A stretch of DNA of 34,195 nucleotides from Bdellovibrionales bacterium (GCA_005801425.1 SYDY01000036.1:1-34195); one strand, 5' to 3'; counted from the first letter of the stretch, positions 9,701-17,863 are shown. The notes: a model not told the origin generated them from the letters alone. Translations and numbers: made by a program.

Positions 9701-11305
9701 TATGTCGATTCGGTAGGCCTTACCGTGGGCGCTGACAACATCGCCACATTGCGTTTGGATGGCGCGTTTGGATTCAATTCCGAGGAGTTGAATATTTTAG
9801 ATGGTCAACGTTTGCTTGAATTCAAACGCTTCCTGCTTCGATCCGATGGATCCGTGGATTTGCCCGATTGGGGTATTCCCGATGGATGGATCCCGTTGGA
9901 CAAAATGTTCAACGGAGGCCTTGCAGGATTTCCTTTGGAAGTGACCCGCGCGCGTTTGTTCACCTTGGGTAAACCGCCTGCATCCGCAGATTTTGACCCG
10001 GGCGATTACGATTGGGATGGTGAACGCACGGCCTATGAATTGGATCTGGGCATGCGCATCCACTTGGGTGATATGCTTGAAGCAGTCACCGGCAATTTGG
10101 GTGCGACGTTGGGCATTGTGATCATGCCGCCCAGTGGTAACGGGGGATGGAATGCCAATCTTGTGGTGCACGGCTTGGAAGTTTCCGTAGGCTATCCCGA
10201 TTATTTTGCGATCAGCGGCGCCGTCAATTACACCACCGAAGATCTGGGCGGGCAGGGCCTTGCAAAAATGTTCAGCGGTACCCTGGGTGTGAAAGTGGCG
10301 GCGGCCGACATTGAAGGCACGGTGCAGGTGGTTTCGCCTTTTCAAGGTCGAAGCTGCTATGGCTGGCGTTGCAGCGTCTTTGCACGATTTGACGCAGATA
10401 TCCCAATCCCTCCAACACCGATTGGTATTCATGGCATCGGGGGTGGCATTTCTTATCACATGGTGCCGCCGGGCATTGAAAACATCCCTGAAGGGGTGCC
10501 CGATTTTTTTAGCCCTCAATGGAAACCCGATTGTGATCAAGGTTTGGGCATTCAGGCCATGATGGCGATTCGTTTGATGAACATGCCCGAAGATTTGATT
10601 CAAGGAACGGTGGGCGCGTTGCTTCTCATTTCTCCAACACAATTTTATTTAAACGGCAAAGTGCAAGTGCTCGCATCGCAGGTCGTCGATCTTCCTGACA
10701 ATGTGGAAGATGCCGGTGTGGATTTGGGTGACTTGTGCGCAGAAGCTTTTATCGGTTTGGATTTCAAACGGCCGTCGCTTGATGGACGCGGAACCATCGG
10801 ATGTGGTCCATCGCCGCATTATTCCGTCGCTGTGGGCAGTGTGGACTTGCTTCATATTCAAGGGCATGCAGGCCTTCACGCAGCAGGCGATGGTTTCTTT
10901 TTTGAAGTGGGAAGCAAAGAAGAACCCGTGCGCGCTGAAGTGTTGCCCGACTGGTTTGATGTTAGCACCGATTCCTATTTTCATCTGGGCAACGATGCAT
11001 GGGAAGCGGGTGTTGGCTATTCTGCAGGATTTGGCGAATGGGATCTTGGCTTTTGTGACGTGGGTGCCAAGGCCAGCATTGCAGGGGATGCAGGGCTCTA
11101 TTACCGACGTCGCAATGTCTCGCTTAGCGCGGGTGTTGCTGCAAAATTAAGAGTGGATGCATGTGTGGCCACCATCAAAGCCAGCGGCGATTTGCGTCTT
11201 ACGATCCCAAAAAATCCGCATATTATCGCAGGAAGCATTCGCGTGCGTAAGAAATTTTTATTTTTCCCCACCATTAAATTTACACTGCCATTTTCATCGC
11301 CGTGA
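3764..11305 (+). CDS. Giant exported beta-rich protein of unknown function (2513 aa)
   Basis: The N-terminus is a signal peptide (MHTPRRWMVWFCLIFVGLQP..., cleavage probably near residue 26). It is followed by a Cys-rich segment with twelve Cys between residues 31 and 133, including CLCTAC and CNWGVPSWGG. The remaining ~2300 residues are repetitive in texture: alternating hydrophobic and polar strands rich in Asn, Gly, Thr and Ser, with recurring phrases such as W-x-G-S-x-x-G and scattered Cys pairs near 'LPC' or 'GSC'. This predicts a very long beta structure resembling in style the AsmA/TamB or beta-solenoid proteins, but I cannot assign it to a family. The part near residues 2195-2235 (SCYGWRCSVFARFDADIPIP) begins a more compact Gly-rich C-terminal domain. 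No C-terminal membrane-barrel or sorting signal is evident. No strong Shine-Dalgarno precedes the ATG. The next gene is translationally coupled to it, suggesting a joint function at the envelope. Confidence 0.8.
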   Translation: MHTPRRWMVWFCLIFVGLQPSSSLRANGEPCYASESFADNVVSGKCDSPSGELHIQIGALKLFACEDDSCLCTACNSFDDPVTCPESCYNSPPFVTANAPPHMNHYCMMQQTEASCIPPCNWGVPSWGGDPTCSEPSSPDDWGVDDRGYTLPQLKPGISESRGLVGWTWRDVDPEYPIKLNSNALPLRWIETMGQYVPCGVVLSLAGSGGSGTLTQSQGAFSVALNKPLLLIACDVNSGDYSITTSHSQSTNREGVTTHYSNPPAYTFGNTTGTLHEGTMTLFRNAWGFEFELVDPQDFELAAPWTENMNDSILAIKRVHARENGVVVHTGSLKLADWFINHLDAALGNAVNPISLAGAQFSPLDNSGTDNTVPGLCANVIAALPNTIVLGGNTHLRWEKSVTSTAWLDAHSASVCKATVPALDPVARHLTITGGNIIDEDNTVVATLNHMRLDLVMQSLDIDISEGQIFLNDEGALEYDAGASNAPAITLNDSGNTALIPRSLKNITNLPSSIGLPNYNHDGTDCIPITSLTSIRLGAVTLTGNFTVNLKIGEHIGCADELEGDGLVITGGDVVAHQTHHNTPWVLGRINTLFLSNTGDAPKVSGTWQVPGNSSYSFSLWPGGPSIMLPTQANQSITLGTVLQNTGSYAITYSGTLNATLPNTVQGALIGDIDKLRLVSNNASRISFAWSVASGSMDALWLTADGPKSHGTFVHTPSALIQHIPDFSDKIDTGDAVLTAVGPRVSCVDVDMEMPYARAGPLGIGNDDTALLTIHLGDDDCDDTNNTQGIAVIHASAWTPEHPTDVQGPQRMGDLTLMIPFTPVGGVLASGSLTTSGEASITLLGHDMTPTSGSITFNIAANGFVWTPFTTLSSATLVWTPSNDPVAHLRVHMPENTPITIAMGDLTWDVASFTLGLHDDGNAKAHDAAVTLPSNNDDPFQFAHARIAWPEQALTVTRQHIATPCTDATLENDFSLSSMALPFVISVPQDTRHVIMQSPIGTACHANASTRYNVRVHGIDASILNLENVVMPFAALDMEIALHDEDWTVEAHMEPLADYGIALWNDAIAMDDGSIALDFSETWTAEGSLEGVWGAKASVLEISEGVALGLKLRAANNAPFARTEGSFNLTFDAVQFSATGPKLVHTQLVLSNTITAALAIPSAFDVPGIDVTFEGITLPCTDLIANASLDPISLAGLKIIDSQSRPLQLMLNPRGGSCLSNTAFSGDWNVNYDGLHLFGGHLALAALPDVTIANFGSISINAETSALSGHLPASVQGHAWQLLGLNMAIDQQSAPIAIAWTNGAWRMTGSWSGALNGFGFSLAFDATGPYLDFGVNGLNVTLAAFTLKIPRITLYPQGLRVPSLTLSWPNLASTYPGLANVFMPQGTPLTFSNIPITTSGFASNAFDTCIRIDHANALNVGMGNVHIRGTPSLWLDLSATRTCPGVSTAFLDGVLPANTTLAELRGIFLEANTLNASIDAADNTGAPISGGFVGSGNQFYSPTFYAMRIAPSVQRPLVWHAANNDADVNITTGNLDMAVSNLGLSFTGSNLQGTGHVNALHNTDAVPPVLNFSGIQFRFTVDDNPVTDFLADHITLAGGFGVVVGDFNARVNDVGVDFSTEHRLSGIPVSAQIQMVQGILLRDIVVDVPMPGAGSDGVLRFEDATAVALDNMGILRDPNNQGDNTPINNFIQGLFLPFHSPWNFSGTLRFSGISNANGKIAIAEISSLMGIDDGWVKLVEGEIEKGNVVGRLTMGSNSDRTARFTANLSYSGLLGSFLIENGDVAQNPCAPAEGAMAIALPGDMTLAAWGAMVLDLDSRNSVNGQAGSWRGIAFEHGAACLPSIFTTTNNTRVQLAAHNLSIGTSGLQGDLVYGNASPQPYEALNCDVFNGAAQFSQNSYSNAPIRIKLGDFDVRLSSFTASIDNYKLRGIRAIGGATVDPWIERLPFMLNYQPGSEKFDVDFCFDPEAPLPAIAGIQTYVDSVGLTVGADNIATLRLDGAFGFNSEELNILDGQRLLEFKRFLLRSDGSVDLPDWGIPDGWIPLDKMFNGGLAGFPLEVTRARLFTLGKPPASADFDPGDYDWDGERTAYELDLGMRIHLGDMLEAVTGNLGATLGIVIMPPSGNGGWNANLVVHGLEVSVGYPDYFAISGAVNYTTEDLGGQGLAKMFSGTLGVKVAAADIEGTVQVVSPFQGRSCYGWRCSVFARFDADIPIPPTPIGIHGIGGGISYHMVPPGIENIPEGVPDFFSPQWKPDCDQGLGIQAMMAIRLMNMPEDLIQGTVGALLLISPTQFYLNGKVQVLASQVVDLPDNVEDAGVDLGDLCAEAFIGLDFKRPSLDGRGTIGCGPSPHYSVAVGSVDLLHIQGHAGLHAAGDGFFFEVGSKEEPVRAEVLPDWFDVSTDSYFHLGNDAWEAGVGYSAGFGEWDLGFCDVGAKASIAGDAGLYYRRRNVSLSAGVAAKLRVDACVATIKASGDLRLTIPKNPHIIAGSIRVRKKFLFFPTIKFTLPFSSP

Positions 11306-11316
11306 GGACGCCTCCC

Positions 11317-14300
11317 ATGAACATGCGAAACGTGCTGTTGTATCTTTTTGTGGCATCATCCATCGCATGCGCGGGAGGTGGTGGTAACAATGGCGCAGTG
11401 GTTCCACGCGCATTGCCATGCACCGGAGAAATCACGGGACTTGGTGAACGTGTGGGCCTGGATCTCTTCGCGCGACTTCGTGTGTCGATGGCATGCGGTA
11501 CAAGTGAATACGGTTACAGTGTGTATCGTAAAATCGGCAACAATCCTGAAGTGCTGGTGATGTCCTATAACCGTGCCAACGTTGGCAGCATGCTCAAATC
11601 ATTTGAATCTCGGCTTGCATGTATTCCCGAAAATGCACGACCACGCATGCAACAGGCCCTTACCAAAATGGATGAAGCGAACGACGCGCACAATACAAGT
11701 GCCGTCGAGCAAGGCTTGGCCTTGATGGAAGCGATGGCAGCCGCTTACGCTTATGCACCCGATGGCGGACCGTGTATGTTTTCTTCGTTTGGTTTTGGTC
11801 TAGAAGACCGCGTCATCACCGATGGCGATGTACTTTATAAATTGTATTACGATGTCAACAACAACAATGTCGACAATCTTCTCGACACCGTCACGGTGCG
11901 TGCGCTTGCGCTGGGTCCTGTTCCGGTGGTCGAAACAGTTGTGAGTGAAATGGTGCCAGGAAGCTATGGTTTGGAAAAAGGCGAAACCGGCGTCATCGCT
12001 GCCGATCGGCCAGTGAAAAGTCCTCTTCCTGAACGCATGGAAGTGGGACAAAATACCAAAGTTTTAGGCGGTTATTGGCCCCCGTTGGATATCAATTTTA
12101 CCGTGCCTGGGCCTCCAGAAATCGCAGGTGCCGACGGGCTCAATTTGAACATGAATTGGTTTCGGCCTTATATCTTTTGGATTGAAAAACGCATTGTGGA
12201 TGCCAATCAACCCAACGCAGCATGGGTACGATTGAATGATAAACCCATTCTTCATGCGCCTTATCTTCCCGGCAAAGATGGGCCTGTGAATGATGAAGAC
12301 GGTGAGCCTTTTGAAGTCGTTGATGATATCGCCAATTATCTCGATACCGCCATGCCCATCGTCAAACCCAATGCAGGCACGCGGGGCGTGACTTACGAAT
12401 ATCGCATTCTCGGTTACGATGCGTTGGGACGCAAGAGCAATTTCTCTGTGCCCGTGCGCGGTACGAGCATGTTTTCATACGATCCGCCCGATTACGTGCT
12501 GACTGGGCATGTTGACATTCCACAAGACAAACCGGCACTCGATCCCGACACCACATGCGGCACCCATGTGCCACCCATTCAATTGTATTTTGGTATCCGC
12601 GATCGTGAAGGTCTTTCAGCACGCGATGAAACACTGCCCTCATGGATCCCGCGTACGCTTCAAGACGCAGACGATTACGCGCATCTTGAATTTCGGCGCC
12701 TTGTGATCCGATATGGAAAAAGACCTGACACCACACCGACACAACGGCCTTATGCGGCCAATGCAGTATGGGGAAATCGCGTGCCTGCGGTTTACGATGA
12801 CTTGCCACACCGAATTGAACTGGGCCTTGGAACCTTGTTTGGTCATGTCACCATTCAAAACACCGTGACATCGCCCATCGAAGACAACAGCGCCTACCAA
12901 TTTGTTCTTTTTTCTCAAACCGTGCACAACGGACAAACGTTAGAACAACCGCTGGGTACACGCATCACCGTGACCGTTCCCGATGTGGTGCCACCCTGTG
13001 CGCCGCGCAATGGTGCCGTTGAATTTTTAAAAGAATCCGCTTCGGGCGAAGAGATGGAAGAATTTCGAAAACGCTATCGCGCCATGCAAAGCCAAGATCG
13101 TTGGGATGAGGTCTATTCCGAATCCGATGCACAATTGTATCAGGAATACATTCGTAAATTGCAGGCATGGACAGCAAACAACAGGCCTGCACAAAATATT
13201 CAAGTGAGCACACAAACATTTTCAAGCCACATCGATCCTGTGGTGCATCCTAAAAATATGCCAGAACAACCGTTGCGGTGTTATCTCCAAAAGGACAACG
13301 TGCAGAGTTCCACACGCGATCCATTGCACGGAACATGGCCCCAAGGCTGGTGGATGACGTTGGGCGATGTGGGTCCTCAAGGGCGCTTTGCGGTGCTTAC
13401 CAATGGGGCAGTCAATCAAGCACCGCTTGATGCAACAATCGCACAATCATGTATTGATGCAGGCATCACCCAATGCATCGTCGGATGGGTCGATGATATG
13501 TGCTACGCCAACGAAAATGATCACGACACCGATCCGTCCCAATGTTTTTCAGTCAAGCCCTTGCAAAACGACAACGCGAACAACAGTCAAATTGAACCCA
13601 TTGCCTTGAACAACCTCCTTCCGCGGTGGAAACTTGCCGATCCCATGGCGCAATGCACGGTGGGCAATGTCACAAGACCTTGCCGTGAAATCATTGCCAT
13701 TCGCATGACACCTGATCCTGCGGCCAATGGCTCGTGCGTGGTAAAAGGCCAAAAACTCACCGTTTATTTTCGCGCCAACGATCCAGGCCCCGAACCCCAA
13801 CGTCCCGATCTTGCTGCGCGTGCAGTGGCTGCATCCCAAGAAAATTTTGAACGCAGTTTTAGAAAATTTCAACCTTGGCTTCTTTACACATTGGGTGGTG
13901 CCGAATTGACATGGAATGAACCGCAAGGCGACATCGATGATCTGGCAGGCTTTCGTGGATGCCGCGCACGTCTCGGCACGTCGGTTCCTATTCCGGAAAA
14001 CGCATACTACCGCAGCGCCAATGGCACATGCAGTGCGTGCAAGAACGCCAATGGATGCGGCTCTGGTATTCCATGCGAAAGGGTTTCGAAAAATCAATTT
14101 TATACCGATGGCTTGGGCGCCCATTTGTGCGAAGGGAACACATGCCACGGTTCGTTGTGCCGCGTGATCCAAGCACGTCGCCGTATACTCACACCCGACG
14201 AATTGTTAGGTTCCCTGGTGGAAGACAACGCAAGCTTGCCCCAATTGGCGCTCAACGAACCGCTGCTTGATGCTGATCAAGAAGTGTACACCGATGAACC

Positions 14301-15375
14301 GGCACGCAATGACTACGTGCCACGCAATTATCCAAGCATGGATCGCCATCCACCGCGCACCAACAGTTTGATGACCGTGGACAGCTATCGCAATCCCCAA
14401 GATGAACCCACCCTTACCCGTGACCCAAAACTTTTTGATCCCATCGGTGGGGGACGCGCCGATGGTTTTGCATGGTATGTTTGGGCCGAAGACAAAACTG
14501 GCAATAAGGGTCCTGCTGCACGCATTCCTGCAAACGTCAATCAATGGTTTTATCCCGACGACTTTTTGCCAGCAGCCCCACCGGAATTTCAATCGGCCCG
14601 TGTTGTGCCCTGCAATACAGCGCCATGCGGTGGATCAGCCAATGCCCAATGCGTGAAGCTTGCTTGGGGGCCTCTGCCTGATTTGAAATCGCCACGTGCT
14701 CAGGTGAACAACGCACAGGCACAGGCCACAAAAATTACCATCCAACGCAAATTGATCCCCCAAGGTTATGAAGATGTGGCCCATGCTGCCTTTGGTTGGA
14801 AGTGTCTTGGTGGCGCGAACACATGCGATACCGAGGGCGCTTCTTCCGAAGAATTAAATGCGATGTACACCAAGGCATCCAGTGCAGGCGCCAATGGCAG
14901 TACCAAGTGTGACACAGGACCTTTTATTGCAGGACGCTCATACATTTATTTGTTGCAAACACGACCCGATCCCAATGGATTGCGTCCACCGGGTACCATT
15001 TCAAGCATCACGCCCCAACGGGAAATTCAGATACCACCCAAAGCGTGCGCAAGTGATGGTGTCACTGCAACGCTTACCGCCACGGCCAGTGTTGTCAATC
15101 AACGCAACGTGGTGGTGTTGCAAGCTGCGGTGCAACACGATTTTCCCATTGCGCCGCAAATATTCATTATGCGAAAAAGCTGGCGACATGGCGGGGGCGA
15201 TGAAACCAACGCATCCGAAAAACCACTGATGCGTGCTATGGCGGGGGATGTTCTTCCCAATGATTTAAGCGTGATCCCAGGCCGAAGTTATGCATACACG
15301 CTCGGCACCATCGATGCGACAGGGCACGTGTGTCCTGCGCGCGCACGGGCTGTTGTGGCGAGCGTGCCGCCGTAA
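11317..15375 (+). CDS. Large putative lipoprotein with fibronectin-III-like segments (1352 aa)
   Basis: The ATG at 11317 is preferred: GAGGA lies 8 nt upstream and overlaps the stop codon of the preceding gene, so translation of the two is probably coupled. A GTG at 11302 would have no such site. The N-terminus MNMRNVLLYLFVASSIACAGGG reads as a signal peptide with an imperfect lipobox ending in Cys. Segments such as VTYEYRILGYDALGRKSNFSVPVRG and IIPGRSYAYT-like turns near the C-terminus resemble fibronectin-III strands; several are separated by long linkers with 'VPPCAPRNG'-type Cys. A Cys-dense stretch (CSACKNANGCGSGIPC) occurs near residue 910. There is no recognisable enzyme domain. Its coupling to the 2513-residue exported protein suggests that they form or assemble one extracytoplasmic complex. 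The gene is followed by a double-hairpin repeat. Confidence 0.78.
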   Translation: MNMRNVLLYLFVASSIACAGGGGNNGAVVPRALPCTGEITGLGERVGLDLFARLRVSMACGTSEYGYSVYRKIGNNPEVLVMSYNRANVGSMLKSFESRLACIPENARPRMQQALTKMDEANDAHNTSAVEQGLALMEAMAAAYAYAPDGGPCMFSSFGFGLEDRVITDGDVLYKLYYDVNNNNVDNLLDTVTVRALALGPVPVVETVVSEMVPGSYGLEKGETGVIAADRPVKSPLPERMEVGQNTKVLGGYWPPLDINFTVPGPPEIAGADGLNLNMNWFRPYIFWIEKRIVDANQPNAAWVRLNDKPILHAPYLPGKDGPVNDEDGEPFEVVDDIANYLDTAMPIVKPNAGTRGVTYEYRILGYDALGRKSNFSVPVRGTSMFSYDPPDYVLTGHVDIPQDKPALDPDTTCGTHVPPIQLYFGIRDREGLSARDETLPSWIPRTLQDADDYAHLEFRRLVIRYGKRPDTTPTQRPYAANAVWGNRVPAVYDDLPHRIELGLGTLFGHVTIQNTVTSPIEDNSAYQFVLFSQTVHNGQTLEQPLGTRITVTVPDVVPPCAPRNGAVEFLKESASGEEMEEFRKRYRAMQSQDRWDEVYSESDAQLYQEYIRKLQAWTANNRPAQNIQVSTQTFSSHIDPVVHPKNMPEQPLRCYLQKDNVQSSTRDPLHGTWPQGWWMTLGDVGPQGRFAVLTNGAVNQAPLDATIAQSCIDAGITQCIVGWVDDMCYANENDHDTDPSQCFSVKPLQNDNANNSQIEPIALNNLLPRWKLADPMAQCTVGNVTRPCREIIAIRMTPDPAANGSCVVKGQKLTVYFRANDPGPEPQRPDLAARAVAASQENFERSFRKFQPWLLYTLGGAELTWNEPQGDIDDLAGFRGCRARLGTSVPIPENAYYRSANGTCSACKNANGCGSGIPCERVSKNQFYTDGLGAHLCEGNTCHGSLCRVIQARRRILTPDELLGSLVEDNASLPQLALNEPLLDADQEVYTDEPARNDYVPRNYPSMDRHPPRTNSLMTVDSYRNPQDEPTLTRDPKLFDPIGGGRADGFAWYVWAEDKTGNKGPAARIPANVNQWFYPDDFLPAAPPEFQSARVVPCNTAPCGGSANAQCVKLAWGPLPDLKSPRAQVNNAQAQATKITIQRKLIPQGYEDVAHAAFGWKCLGGANTCDTEGASSEELNAMYTKASSAGANGSTKCDTGPFIAGRSYIYLLQTRPDPNGLRPPGTISSITPQREIQIPPKACASDGVTATLTATASVVNQRNVVVLQAAVQHDFPIAPQIFIMRKSWRHGGGDETNASEKPLMRAMAGDVLPNDLSVIPGRSYAYTLGTIDATGHVCPARARAVVASVPP

Positions 15376-15461
15376 TAAAATTCGTCATCCTCGCGAATCA
15401 CAGACAGCCCTTTAGGCCTACCTGACAGTTGATAAATTTATGACGTAACGAACCCACTCAT

Positions 15462-15551
15462 TTTTCCTATGTAGGGGTGCTTCGCGAAGCGCCCTTGCGG
15501 TTTTTGAATCAAATTTTAACGGGCGGTTCACGAACCGCCCCTACAATAGAA
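15462..15551 (+). repeat. Dispersed double-hairpin element, copy 1
   Basis: About 90 bp made of two perfect or near-perfect palindromes: TGCTTCGCGAAGCGCCC and, 30 nt later, GGGCGGTTCACGAACCGCCC. The ends read GTAGGGG and CCCCTAC, so the unit is bounded by short inverted repeats. A nearly identical copy in the opposite orientation lies at 28115-28205, differing by a few substitutions and one short indel. It sits in the gap between two convergent genes, where both hairpins could also act as transcription terminators. No transposase is encoded inside, so it would have to be mobilised in trans (REP- or MITE-like). The rest of the 15376-15655 gap shows nothing I can name. Confidence 0.85.
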
Positions 15552-15655
15552 TATGCGCAATTCAAGTTTCTTAGGAATGCGGGGATCGAGAAGACGACAC
15601 GTCAAATAGAAAAAGGCCCATTCAAAAAATCCGTCAATTTTTGGCAATCTTTAGA

Positions 15656-16528
15656 TTATGTTGGTGGCGGCAAGATTGGCGGCATCCACCATCCATGTTG
15701 AAAAAGTTTGAGAAGCGTTTGATGCGCTTCATTCAAACGTGGGAGTTCCGCCTCAGGGGCCCTAGCGTATTTTTTGTCCATATACTTTTCTACTTTCTCT
15801 TCGGTGGGGTACGTGAGCCCGCCCGCATCGTCGAATTGGGGTGGCTTCTTCATACCGAGGATCTGCCAGGGGCGTTCTGCCAATGGGACGTCTGCATCAA
15901 GCATCTTTAGGACATTGAGTGCGGACTTGATGGCATGAAAAGTGTTTGTCTCAACGCCGCCGTTTTTATCCGGATGATGCTTGAGTGCCAATTTTTTATA
16001 GGCCTTCTCTGCTTGCTGCACGTATTCATGCGGAACAGTTCCATCTTTATTGAATGCGGGTCGCTCGAGTCCCAGTGCGCCCCATAGCGTTGTGGGTTGT
16101 GGACCCGCGGCTGCTTCTGCCTCAGCGGCGAGACGCGCCGCTTCTTCTGTGTAGCCGGTTTGGCTGAGGAGCTCACTGAGTTTCGCTATGTCTTTGGGGA
16201 GCATGGGGACTGCTGTCGTGCGGGGCGCGCCAGGTTTTGCGGGATCGGGTGTGGGGAGGTGATATTTTTCTTCTAATTTATGGAGTTCTTTGCGAAGTTT
16301 CTCGACACCTTTTGTGGGAGGCAGAGCGTCAATATTTTGCCTCTCATAGACATTGGCAATTTTACCCAGTGCTTCGGTAGGCGGAACGAGGTCCGGTTTG
16401 AGTGCAAGTTTGGCTTGATTGGAAAACGTATCCCATGCCTTCCAATCTCTTGAATCAAGCTCTGCACCCTTGACCGCTTTTGTGAAAAACATACTCATAC
16501 GTAAAAATATACCAACCGATGCAAACAT
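15656..16528 (-). CDS. J-domain (DnaJ-like) protein with a second, degenerate J-like segment
   Basis: A 290-residue protein. Residues about 148-210 form a J domain: LWGALGLERP, a helix with YKKLALKH, the diagnostic HPD at 185-187, then KNGG and a final helix. J domains stimulate Hsp70 (DnaK) ATPase activity. Residues about 220-277 begin PWQILGMKKPP and end LNEAHQTLLKLF, like a second J fold, but the HPD position is replaced and this copy should be unable to activate Hsp70. The N-terminal half is helical and charged with a Pro-rich linker near 92-108. There is no Gly/Phe region, zinc finger or C-terminal substrate domain, so it is not DnaJ or CbpA. The start is uncertain: ATG at 16528, 16498 or 16492, none with a good ribosome site. 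It is divergent from the PLP enzyme gene. Confidence 0.82.
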   Translation of the reverse strand: MFASVGIFLRMSMFFTKAVKGAELDSRDWKAWDTFSNQAKLALKPDLVPPTEALGKIANVYERQNIDALPPTKGVEKLRKELHKLEEKYHLPTPDPAKPGAPRTTAVPMLPKDIAKLSELLSQTGYTEEAARLAAEAEAAAGPQPTTLWGALGLERPAFNKDGTVPHEYVQQAEKAYKKLALKHHPDKNGGVETNTFHAIKSALNVLKMLDADVPLAERPWQILGMKKPPQFDDAGGLTYPTEEKVEKYMDKKYARAPEAELPRLNEAHQTLLKLFQHGWWMPPILPPPT

Positions 16529-16563
16529 TACCTTTCTTTTATGACGTAGGGAATAGTCCTACC

Positions 16564-16592
16564 TTGAGTTTTTACCCCCGTTACCATACAAT
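16564..16592 (+). promoter_or_regulatory. Sigma-70-type promoter for the PLP trans-sulfuration enzyme
   Basis: TTGAGT (16564-16569) and TACAAT (16587-16592) are separated by 17 nt, close to the sigma-70 consensus. The predicted start near 16599 gives a leader of about 29 nt, containing GGAG 9 nt before the ATG. No riboswitch fits in so short a leader. Confidence 0.55.
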
Positions 16593-16627
16593 TTTTGCCT
16601 CCATTTCTACGTGCGGAGCAGAAAAAC

Positions 16628-17782
16628 ATGCCTCAACATTTCGATACTTTGGCGATCCACGCAGGCCAGCCCAACGATCCAGAAACGGGTTCGATTACGT
16701 TTCCTATTTATCAAACATCGACGTTTGCGCAGGATGCGCCTGGCGAAACCAAAGGTTATTGCTACGCCCGTACTGAAAATCCAAACCGTGAGGCCTTAGA
16801 GCGTCTTTTAGGGGCGCTTGAAGGGGCGAAGCATGGCCGCTGTTTTGCAAGCGGCTTGGCTGCGGCCAATGCCTGTATCATGCTTTTAAAAGCCGGTGAT
16901 CATGTGGTGGCCAGCAAAGACATTTATGGTGGTGCGTATCGGGCGTTTAGCAAAGTATTTAGCAATTTCGGCATGGAATTTACGTTTGTGGATCCGGTGG
17001 ATCTCACCGCCATGGCGGCGGCATTCAAGCCCAACACCACCATGCTGTGGCTTGAGACACCGTCCAACCCCAAACTTGCGATCACTGATATTGCGGCAGC
17101 GTGCGCCATTGCGAAAAAACATGGTGCGCTCACGGTTTGCGACAACACCTTTGCAACACCTTACCTGCAAAGACCGCTCGATCTTGGCGTGGACATCGTG
17201 TTGCATTCCACCACCAAATATTTGAACGGGCACGGGGATGTGATCTCCGGTGCACTTCTCACCAACAACGATGAACTCGCACAACGTTTGCACTTTTTGC
17301 AAAACACATTGGGCGGCGTGCCTGGACCCCAAGATTGCTTCTTGATCATGCGTGGGATCAAAACTTTGAGTCTTCGCATGGATCGCCATTGTGAAAATGC
17401 GCGCGCGGTGGCCGAATTTTTGGCAGCCCATCCTAAAGTTGAAACCGTGTATTTCCCCGGCCTTACCACGCACGTCAATCATGATGTTGCCAAAAAACAA
17501 ATGCGTGATTTTGGTGGCATGGTCTCGGCAGAACTTAAATGCAGTGTCGCCGATGCCAAAGCATTTGCATCGCGCACCAAACTATTCACCTTGGCCGAGT
17601 CGTTGGGTGTTGTGAAATCGTTGTTGTGTCATCCTGCAAGCATGACCCATGCTTCGGTTGAGCCCGAAGTACGTCGTAAGCACGGACTTTCCGATGGTCT
17701 GATCCGCTTAAGCGTGGGCATCGAACACAAAGACGACATTATCGACGATTTGCGTGTTGCCTTGGAACAAGTGCCCTCTTGA
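16628..17782 (+). CDS. PLP-dependent trans-sulfuration enzyme (cystathionine gamma-synthase/lyase family)
   Basis: A 384-residue Cys/Met-metabolism PLP enzyme; the ATG at 16628 follows GGAG by 9 nt. Family landmarks are all present: YAR (46-48, phosphate binding from the neighbouring subunit), ASGLAA (74-79), DIYGG (98-102), ETPSNP (143-148), D172 (pyridine nitrogen), and HSTTKYLNGH with the PLP lysine at 197, plus the C-terminal HPASMTHASV and GLIRLSVGIE. The family covers cystathionine gamma-synthase, gamma- and beta-lyase, methionine gamma-lyase and O-acetylhomoserine sulfhydrylase. Two positions that are Glu in human cystathionine gamma-lyase (E59, E339) align with Cys45 and Lys330 here, so the exact substrate should not be assumed; hence no gene symbol. 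It acts in the cytoplasm as a likely homotetramer and is transcribed alone. Confidence 0.9.
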   Translation: MPQHFDTLAIHAGQPNDPETGSITFPIYQTSTFAQDAPGETKGYCYARTENPNREALERLLGALEGAKHGRCFASGLAAANACIMLLKAGDHVVASKDIYGGAYRAFSKVFSNFGMEFTFVDPVDLTAMAAAFKPNTTMLWLETPSNPKLAITDIAAACAIAKKHGALTVCDNTFATPYLQRPLDLGVDIVLHSTTKYLNGHGDVISGALLTNNDELAQRLHFLQNTLGGVPGPQDCFLIMRGIKTLSLRMDRHCENARAVAEFLAAHPKVETVYFPGLTTHVNHDVAKKQMRDFGGMVSAELKCSVADAKAFASRTKLFTLAESLGVVKSLLCHPASMTHASVEPEVRRKHGLSDGLIRLSVGIEHKDDIIDDLRVALEQVPS

Positions 17783-17863
17783 CGTCTTCTCTCCCCAATC
17801 GCTTATTAAAATCTTTTTTGCTCAAAATTTGAATGCAAGAGTGAACCCGTAGACAATGCCATT

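Noticed and set aside
9797-10642. 281-residue minus-strand frame inside the giant gene
   Set aside because: His/Arg/Cys-rich composition without recognisable features, no ribosome site, and fully covered by the giant gene.
15462-15551. CRISPR-like or attenuator interpretation of the palindromes
   Set aside because: There is no array of regularly spaced repeats and no leader peptide; the unit is a single dispersed element with a second copy elsewhere.
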